Source of the DNA: Streptomyces umbrinus
GTDB taxonomy: Bacteria; Actinomycetota; Actinomycetes; Streptomycetales; Streptomycetaceae
DNA: 64,000 bases
Assembly (NCBI RefSeq): GCF_030817415.1
Contig: NZ_JAUSZI010000002.1
Location: forward strand, 7,874,001-7,938,000
Reading direction: 5' to 3'
Position 1 is the first letter of the stretch. Each line of letters begins with the position of its first letter. A program made the position numbers and the translations under genes. Of the stretch, positions 58,916 to 64,000 are shown in pieces. Below the pieces are notes generated by a model. That model worked only from the letters and a program-made list of their open reading frames with translations, did not search any database and was not told the DNA's origin.

Positions 58916-61045
58916 TCAGCCCATCCGCTCAACCCTCTCCACCCGCACCGCACAGGCCTTGAACTCCGGCATCCGCGAGGTCGGGTCGAGCGCCGGATTG
59001 GTCAACGTGTTGGCCCGCCCCTCGCCCGGCCAGTGGAACGGCATGAACACGGTGTCGGGCCGGATGGAGGTGGTGATCCGCGCGGGCGCCACCGCGCGCC
59101 CGCGCCGCGACACCACGGCCAGCGGCTCCCCCTCCACGGCCCCGACCCGCTCGGCCAGCCGGGGATGCAACTCCACGAACGAACCGGGCGCGGCGGCGTT
59201 CAGCTCGTCGACCCGCCGGGTCTGCGCACCGGACTGGTACTGCGACACCACCCGCCCGGTCGTCAGCAACACCGGATACTCCTCGTCCGGCTCTTCGGCC
59301 AGCGGCCGATGGTTCACGGCGACGAACCGCGCACGCCCGTCAGGGGTGGCGAACCGGTCGAGAAAAAGACGCGGGGTGCCGGGATGGGCACGGGGGTCCT
59401 CAGCCCTGCCCTCCTCCTCACCGGCGGAGCCACTCGCCGGGCACGGCCAGAACACCCCGTTCTCCTCCGCCAGACGGCGATACGTGATGCCCGAGTAGTC
59501 GGCGGGCCCGCCCGCGCTGGCCCGGCGCAGTTCCTCGAAGACCTCCTCCGGGTCCGTGGGGAAGCCCTTCTCCACGCCCAGCCGGTCGGCCAGTTCGTGC
59601 ATCACGTGCAGATCGCTGTGGACGCCCTCCGGAGGAGTGATCGCCTGCTTGCGCAGCAGGACCCGCCCCTCCAGATTCGTCGTCGTGCCGCCCTCCTCTG
59701 CCCACTGGGTGACGGGCAGGACGACGTCCGCGAGCTCGGCCGTCTCGGACAGCACGACGTCGGCGACCGCGAGGAAGTCGAGGGACTTGAGCCGCTCCTC
59801 GATGTGGGCGGCCCGGGGCGCGGACACCACCGGGTTCGAGGCCATCAGCAGCAGCGCGCGGATGTCCGTACCCATGGCGTCGAGCAGTTCGTAGGCGCTG
59901 CGGCCGGGCCCCGGCAGCGAGTCGGGGTCGACGCCCCAGACCTCGGCCACATGGCGGCGGGCCGCCGGATCGTCGAGCTTGCGGTAGCCGGGCAACTGGT
60001 CGGCCTTCTGGCCGTGTTCACGCCCGCCCTGGCCGTTGCCCTGCCCGGTGAGACAGCCGTATCCGGAGAAGGGCCGCCCCGGACGCCCGGTCGCCAGACA
60101 GAGGTTGATCCACGCGCCGACGGTGTCCGTGCCCTTGGAGTGCTGCTCGGGCCCGCGCGCGGTGAGCACCATCGCGGACTCCGGCTCGCAGAACATCCGT
60201 ACCGTCTCCCGGAGTTCGGGGACGGACACGCCCGTGATCCGCTCCACGTACTCCGGCCAGTGCGCCATCGCGGCGGCCCGCGCCTCCTCCCAGCCGCTGG
60301 TCCGCTCCTGGATGTACGCCTCGTCCGTACGCCCCTCCGCCACCACCAGGTGCAACAGCCCCAGGGCCAGGGCGAGATCCGTGCCGGGGCGGGGCGCGAG
60401 GTGCAGGTCGGCCTGCTCGGCGGTCCGGGTGCGGCGCGGGTCGATGACGACCAACGTGCCGCCGTTCTCCTTGAGTTCGGTGAGATAGCGGAGCGCCGGC
60501 GGCATGGTCTCGGCGAGGTTGGAACCGACCAGGATGACGCATCCCGTCTTCGGGATGTCCTCCAGGGGGAAGGGCAGTCCCCGGTCCAGGCCGAAGGCCT
60601 TGATACCGCCGGCCGCCGCCGACGACATGCAGAAGCGGCCGTTGTAGTCGATCTGCGAGGTGCCGAGCACGACCCGGGCGAACTTCCCGAGCGTGTACGC
60701 CTTCTCGTTGGTCAGCCCGCCCCCGCCGAACACCCCGCACGCGTCCGGGCCATGCTCCGTACGCGTGCGGGACAGCTCCCCGGCGATCCGGTCGAGCGCC
60801 TCGTCCCAGCCGGCCGGCTCCAGCACTCCCGCCCTCCGGATCAGGGGCGAGGTCAGCCGCACCCCGGGGGAGAGCAGCGCGGGCGCCGTACGGCCCTTGC
60901 CGCACAGGGCGCCCCGGTTCACCGGGAAGTCCGGGCGCTCCGTCACCTCGACCGGACTGCCGCCGCTGTCCGGCGTGGGCGTCAGATTCATCCCGCACTG
61001 CAAGGCGCAGTACGGGCAGTGGGTGGGCGTGGCGGTGGTCTGCAT
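58916..61045 (-). CDS. nasA: Assimilatory nitrate reductase catalytic subunit
   Basis: A 709-residue molybdopterin oxidoreductase that reduces nitrate to nitrite in the cytoplasm. An N-terminal [4Fe-4S] site is formed by C10, C13, C17 and C48 (CPYCALQC, GALCGKG). Molybdopterin-guanine-dinucleotide motifs include NYNGRFCMSSAA-like IDYNGRFCMSSAAAGG (a cysteine is the likely molybdenum ligand), VGSNLAETMPP and LLTTGRVVSQYQSGAQTR. The end has FMPFHWP and LTNPALDP. It works with the nirBD reductase. In S. coelicolor nasA is SCO2473 (from memory). The start at 61045 is 24 bases after a GlnR-type box. Confidence 0.93.
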   Translation of the reverse strand: MQTTATPTHCPYCALQCGMNLTPTPDSGGSPVEVTERPDFPVNRGALCGKGRTAPALLSPGVRLTSPLIRRAGVLEPAGWDEALDRIAGELSRTRTEHGPDACGVFGGGGLTNEKAYTLGKFARVVLGTSQIDYNGRFCMSSAAAGGIKAFGLDRGLPFPLEDIPKTGCVILVGSNLAETMPPALRYLTELKENGGTLVVIDPRRTRTAEQADLHLAPRPGTDLALALGLLHLVVAEGRTDEAYIQERTSGWEEARAAAMAHWPEYVERITGVSVPELRETVRMFCEPESAMVLTARGPEQHSKGTDTVGAWINLCLATGRPGRPFSGYGCLTGQGNGQGGREHGQKADQLPGYRKLDDPAARRHVAEVWGVDPDSLPGPGRSAYELLDAMGTDIRALLLMASNPVVSAPRAAHIEERLKSLDFLAVADVVLSETAELADVVLPVTQWAEEGGTTTNLEGRVLLRKQAITPPEGVHSDLHVMHELADRLGVEKGFPTDPEEVFEELRRASAGGPADYSGITYRRLAEENGVFWPCPASGSAGEEEGRAEDPRAHPGTPRLFLDRFATPDGRARFVAVNHRPLAEEPDEEYPVLLTTGRVVSQYQSGAQTRRVDELNAAAPGSFVELHPRLAERVGAVEGEPLAVVSRRGRAVAPARITTSIRPDTVFMPFHWPGEGRANTLTNPALDPTSRMPEFKACAVRVERVERMG

Positions 61046-61068
61046 ACCGGTCAGCGTGCGTCGGCCGT

Positions 61069-61095
61069 GTTACGCGGCGGGACGCTCCCCGTTAC
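61069..61095 (-). promoter_or_regulatory. GlnR-type box of nasA
   Basis: GTTAC at 61069-61073 and GTTAC at 61091-61095 are exactly 22 bases apart, the period of GlnR a-b repeat units. The near copy is 24 bases before the nasA ATG. The flank CAGCGTGCG-nn-GGCCGTGTTAC matches the nirBD operon promoter at 42640-42661. Confidence 0.75.
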
Positions 61096-61185
61096 GCGGC
61101 AGGCACGGGGACCTCCCCGCCGGAACCGGCGGGACGTGAGGAAGTCCCGCCGGCCCCGCTCAGAGGCAGCGCTCACTCGGCCGCT

Positions 61186-61233
61186 GGTTCAGCCGCCGGT
61201 TCGGCCGATGGTTCAGTGGCCGGCTCAGCACAC
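61186..61233. repeat. 12-bp degenerate tandem repeat after the small secreted gene
   Basis: Four units (GGTTCAGCCGCC, GGTTCGGCCGAT, GGTTCAGTGGCC, GGCTCAGCACAC) lie end to end. On the minus strand, one frame would read AEPATEPSAEPAAEPAAE, a common proline/alanine spacer, but it is out of frame with the gene at 61225-61512, which stops before it. Confidence 0.7.
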
Positions 61234-61512
61234 GTACGCGTAGTACGGGACGTCGCCCGGGTCCAGGCCGATGCGCCCGACCCCGCCGGGGCCGATCTGG
61301 ATACAGCTCGGGTCGAAGCCGTCGACTTCGACACTGGCGGAGACCGTGTAGTTGCACACGTTGTGGATGTCGGCCCAACCGTCGCCGTAGGCACCGAGCT
61401 TGGCGCACCCCGGCTCCTTCTTCGCCTCGTCGTCGTCCGCCACGGCGGCCGGAGCCGAGAACAACGCGGCCGCCATGGCGGCGACGAAGGCGGTACGCAG
61501 ACCAGTCATCAT
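61225..61512 (-). CDS. Small secreted cysteine-containing protein
   Basis: A 95-residue protein with a signal peptide (TGLRTAFVAAMAAALFSAPA, cleaved after AVA). The mature part is short and beta-rich: EPGCAKLGAYGDGWADIHNV, then CNYTVSASVEVDG, CIQIGPGG and the C-terminal PYYAYVC. Its four cysteines could form two disulphides. The family is not recognised; it resembles beta-gamma-crystallin-like or small Streptomyces exported proteins. The ATG at 61512 follows AGGAG...AGGACAC. Function unknown. Confidence 0.75.
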   Translation of the reverse strand: MMTGLRTAFVAAMAAALFSAPAAVADDDEAKKEPGCAKLGAYGDGWADIHNVCNYTVSASVEVDGFDPSCIQIGPGGVGRIGLDPGDVPYYAYVC

Positions 61513-61665
61513 GTGTCCTTTCTCCTGGGCCCGTTCGGATCCGAGCCCCTGAAAAAGACACTATCCGTAATCAGTTGATTACAGAGAGCTGCGTAATCGC
61601 TTTCACGCGGCAGGGTGACAGGCGCGCGTCAAACCTGGCGGTGTGCGTGATCTGCGTCTCGTCGA

Positions 61666-62379
61666 CTATCGGCCGCCGGCCGCCAACGCCCTTTCCACGC
61701 CCGGTTCTTGGGGCCCGAGGAAGTGGGGGTCAGGCTCGAAGACCGCGTCCAGGAGTGCCTTCCCCGCAGCGAAGACCTCCCGGGCGCCCCCGTAGTACCA
61801 GGTCACGTCGTGCACGGCGTCCACCCCGACCCCGTACGACGTGACGCCCGCCTCCTGGCAGAGCGCGACCGCCCGCCGGATGTGGAAGCCCTGGCTGATC
61901 AGTACGGCCCTGTCGACGCCGAAGATCTTCTTGGCCCGTACGCAGGAGTCCCAGGTGTCGAAGCCCGCGTAGTCGCTGACGATCCGCGCGTCGGGCACAC
62001 CACGCTCCGTGAGATACGTCCGCATGGCGTCCGGCTCGTCGTAGTCCTCGCGGCTGTTGTCGCCGGTGACCAGAACCACCTCCACGCGTCCGTCCCGGTA
62101 CAGCTCGGCCGCCGCGTCCAGCCGGTGCGCGAGGTACGGCGACGGCTCGCCGCGCCACAGCCCCGCCCCGAAGACGACCGCCACCTCGGTGCGCGGCACG
62201 TCGGCCGTGGTCCGCAGCCGGTCGCCCGTGACCACGTACATCCACGTCGAGGGAAGCAGCGCGAGGACGCACCCGGCCATCACGGCCTGTACGGCCCGGC
62301 GCTGCCCCGTCCGGGTCCGCGGCAGGCGCGGTCTCGGCAGGCGTGGCCGCGGCAGCTTCGGCAGCTTCGGACGACGCAT
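61666..62379 (-). CDS. DUF218/SanA-YdcF-type membrane protein
   Basis: A 237-residue protein. A basic, proline-rich N-terminus (LPKLPRPRLPRPRLPRTR, three tandem near-repeats) is followed by one membrane helix (about 33-52, AVQAVMAGCVLALLPSTWMY). Then comes a DUF218 domain with VAVVFGAGLWRGEPSPYLAH, LVTGDNS and VVLISQGFHIRRAVALCQEAG. E. coli SanA is linked to cell-envelope permeability to vancomycin; the biochemical role is not settled. ATG at 62379 has GGGAGGG about nine bases upstream. Monocistronic. Confidence 0.87.
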   Translation of the reverse strand: MRRPKLPKLPRPRLPRPRLPRTRTGQRRAVQAVMAGCVLALLPSTWMYVVTGDRLRTTADVPRTEVAVVFGAGLWRGEPSPYLAHRLDAAAELYRDGRVEVVLVTGDNSREDYDEPDAMRTYLTERGVPDARIVSDYAGFDTWDSCVRAKKIFGVDRAVLISQGFHIRRAVALCQEAGVTSYGVGVDAVHDVTWYYGGAREVFAAGKALLDAVFEPDPHFLGPQEPGVERALAAGGR

Positions 62380-62589
62380 CGGACGGTCCCTCCCCAGGTG
62401 GCCTCGACCCTGAGGACGCCCATTACGTTGATCCGGTTCGCCCGGCACACAGTGACCAGCTTCACCCGGGAAGCAGTAACCGCAGGTCACCGCGCCTCAC
62501 AGACCCCGTACACCCCACCGTGAACCGTCGGAAAACACCCGTCATTCCGGCGCAACGGGGTGGCAACCTGCGACCCTCACCATCAGTGC

Positions 62590-63489
62590 ATGACGGCGTC
62601 GAACACTTCGCGCGACGAGTCCAAGCCCCGCCCCGGCGGCCAGCCGCTGCGTGGCGCCCACCTCGACAGTACGGCGCAACTCATGAACCGGATCACCAGC
62701 CAGCTCGGCAGCCAGCTCAGCCTCGTGTCCCTCGACGGCACCCGGCGTCCCGCCCCGCCCGCCCTCGTCCTCGTGGGCCACGGCAGCCGCGACCCGCGCG
62801 CCCTGAGCACCGTCCGGACCCTCCTGGCCCGGATCCGCGACCTGCGCCCCGGTCTGCCCGTGCACCTGGGGCACATCGAGCTGAACGAGCCCCTGCTGCC
62901 CGACACGCTCGCGGGCCTCGGCACCGGCGACGCCGTCCTCGTACCGCTGCTGCTCAGCCGCGGCTACCACGTCAAGCAGGACATCCCCGAGGCCGCGGCC
63001 GCCGCACGGGCCGACACCCGCGTCGCGGGGCCGCTCGGCCCGCACCCGCTCCTCGTGGAGACGCTGTACGAGCGCCTGACCGAGGCCGGCTGGCGGGCGC
63101 CCCGGGACGAGGCCGAGCGCAGGGCGAGCGGGGTCGTGCTCGCCGCCGCCGGATCGCGCGACCCCGACGCGGCCGTCGACACCCGCCGCACCGCGGGCCT
63201 CCTGGCCGAGCGGCTCGGCGTCCCCGTCGTTCCGGCGTACGCCTCCGCCGCCACGCCCACCGTGCCGACCGCGGTACTGGCCCTCGCCGCCCGAGGCCGC
63301 CATCGCGTCGCCGTCGCCTCCTACTTCACGGCCCCCGGCCGCTTCTCCACCGAGTGCGCGGCCGCCGCCCCCTGGATCGCCTCGGCCCCCCTGGGCGCCC
63401 ACCCGTCCATGGCCCGCCTGATCCTCCACCGCTACGACCAGGCGGTCGCGACCCCGATCACGGCGACACCCGCCCTGGCTTCGGCGTAG
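62590..63489 (+). CDS. Sirohydrochlorin chelatase (CbiX-like)
   Basis: A 299-residue protein with two repeated chelatase-like halves. The first has ALVLVGHGSRDPRALSTVRT, with the catalytic histidine of HGSRDP, and PLLLSRGYHVKQDIPE with the second histidine. The second half (VVLAAAGSRDPDAAVDTRRT) has lost the histidine, as in many long forms. It inserts iron or cobalt into sirohydrochlorin; siroheme for NirB is the likely product, given the nasA/nirBD context. ATG at 62590 lacks a ribosome site; a leaderless start is possible. Confidence 0.88.
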   Translation: MTASNTSRDESKPRPGGQPLRGAHLDSTAQLMNRITSQLGSQLSLVSLDGTRRPAPPALVLVGHGSRDPRALSTVRTLLARIRDLRPGLPVHLGHIELNEPLLPDTLAGLGTGDAVLVPLLLSRGYHVKQDIPEAAAAARADTRVAGPLGPHPLLVETLYERLTEAGWRAPRDEAERRASGVVLAAAGSRDPDAAVDTRRTAGLLAERLGVPVVPAYASAATPTVPTAVLALAARGRHRVAVASYFTAPGRFSTECAAAAPWIASAPLGAHPSMARLILHRYDQAVATPITATPALASA

Positions 63490-63537
63490 GCGCTCCGCTC
63501 GGCCCGGTGTGTCGGCTGCGGGTCCGTCGTGGCTGAT

Positions 63538-63607
63538 CGCGCAGTTCCCCGCGCCCCTGAAAGCACCGACCCCGGCCGTGGCCCTCAGGGGTGCGGGGAA
63601 CTGCGCG
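63538..63607. terminator. Dispersed inverted repeat after the chelatase gene
   Basis: Arms at 63538-63557 and 63588-63607 are the family word and its complement with one mismatch (GGGGTGCGGGG). The loop is 30 bases. It lies between the chelatase and dgt, which run the same way, so it probably stops the chelatase message before dgt. Confidence 0.7.
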
Positions 63608-63713
63608 ACCAGCCCAACTCAACCCGCACCCGCAAACGAACAGCCCCCGGCAGACGCGCAGGCGCACAACACCCCCGCCCCAATTGTCAGCCGCTCCGCT
63701 TACTGTTCAAGAC

Positions 63714-64000
63714 ATGGAAGGCACCAGCACCGACACCACCCAAAACCCGTACGAGCACCACATCGCACCCCCCGGCTACGACCCCACGTCAGTGGAGCGT
63801 TGGGCCACAGAACCGGACAAACGCCCCGGCCGCACCGCCTTCCAGCGCGACCGCGCCCGCGTCCTGCACTCCTCGGCCCTGCGTCGCCTCGCAGGCAAGA
63901 CCCAGGTCGTCACCCCCGGCACCAGGAGCCAGGTCTGGGACGCGAGCCCCCGCACCCGCCTGACCCACTCCCTGGAGTGCGCCCAGGTCGGCCGCGAGCT
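63714..64000 (+). CDS. dgt: dNTP triphosphohydrolase (Dgt-like), N-terminal part
   Basis: The first 95 codons of a gene that continues past the right edge. The start ATG at 63714 lies in ACTGTTCAAGACATGGAAG. The protein reads [40 protein letters not shown] and [18 protein letters not shown]. The last block contains the start of the HD-domain signature (RLTHSLE) of dGTP triphosphohydrolases, which cleave dNTPs to nucleoside and triphosphate. In S. coelicolor dgt lies beside dnaG (from memory). Confidence 0.9.
   Translation, partial: MEGTSTDTTQNPYEHHIAPPGYDPTSVERWATEPDKRPGRTAFQRDRARVLHSSALRRLAGKTQVVTPGTRSQVWDASPRTRLTHSLECAQVGRE

Noticed and set aside
61173..61394. Alternative reading frame giving an AEP-repeat tail to the small secreted protein
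   Set aside because: It is out of frame with the signal peptide and cysteine pattern of the gene at 61225-61512; a frameshift is possible, but the protein ends sensibly at its own stop.
1..64000. Secondary-metabolite biosynthetic cluster
   Set aside because: There are exporters, SDRs and regulators, but no polyketide synthase, peptide synthetase, terpene cyclase or RiPP core gene was seen, and the exporters are scattered.
1..64000. tRNA, rRNA or other structured RNA genes
   Set aside because: No cloverleaf with conserved GTTCRA-type T-arm or CCA-like end, and no ribosomal RNA stretch, was noticed while reading; small antisense or regulatory RNAs cannot be excluded by eye.

Overview
The window is very GC-rich actinobacterial chromosome. 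Strong third-codon-position G/C bias, many GTG starts, ATGA/GTGA translational overlaps, leaderless-looking promoters and families such as MmyB-type and DUF5753-type XRE regulators, class F sortase and ROK repressors all point to Streptomyces. Gene order (recO, uppS, zur, znuBCA, glyS ... ppdK ... nirBD ... FMN reductase ... nasA ... dgt) matches, from memory, the core region around SCO2510-SCO2468 of S. coelicolor. It is therefore mostly conserved core with a few accessory insertions. No rRNA, tRNA, CRISPR array, intact insertion sequence or secondary-metabolite cluster is visible.

Layout. 1-6.4 kb: recO end, uppS, the zinc uptake locus zur-znuBCA with a Zur box, and glyS. 6.5-15 kb: a secreted DUF4394 protein, a doubly frameshifted dctA-type symporter, a small zinc-knuckle protein, a 115-bp MITE, two drug-type MFS exporters, an MmyB-like regulator and dusB. 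15.2-20 kb: two coupled glycoside hydrolase or debranching-type enzymes facing a ROK repressor. 20-23.2 kb: ppdK with an elaborate upstream region. 23.4-26 kb: an accessory block of three tiny genes divergent from a DUF6879-type pair and an XRE regulator. 26-29 kb: an LAETG-anchored Excalibur protein, a PhoX-like phosphatase and an SDR. 29-35.2 kb: a SulP anion transporter coupled to a beta-carbonic anhydrase, divergent from a two-component system whose response regulator has a disordered linker of about 350 residues. 35.4-38.3 kb: an SDR, an MFS exporter and a TetR regulator with twin operators. 38.4-42.6 kb: the nitrite reductase operon. 43-46 kb: a NarL-type two-component system and a TauE/SafE exporter. 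46-49.5 kb: class F sortase, a secreted protein, a SoxR-box-driven FMN reductase and a frameshifted aminoglycoside phosphotransferase. 49.5-53.8 kb: a kinase-like gene divergent from a RavA/ViaA-like AAA plus VWA pair. 53.8-61 kb: VOC protein, M4 protease, gamma-glutamylcyclotransferase, SpoIIE phosphatase and the assimilatory nitrate reductase nasA. 61-64 kb: small secreted protein, DUF218 protein, sirohydrochlorin chelatase and the start of dgt.

How it works together. Nitrate assimilation is spread over 24 kb: nasA reduces nitrate, nirBD reduces nitrite with siroheme, and a CbiX chelatase supplies siroheme. The nasA and nirBD-operon promoters share a nearly identical layout with 22-bp-spaced GlnR half-sites and the same distance to the start codon. 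The carbonic anhydrase and SulP pair probably handles bicarbonate and CO2, and the adjacent two-component system may control it. The most unusual item is the response regulator at 31814-33745, whose domains are separated by a repetitive, FUS-like low-complexity sequence. A family of 20-bp inverted repeats sits at seven gene 3' ends and probably acts as bidirectional terminators.
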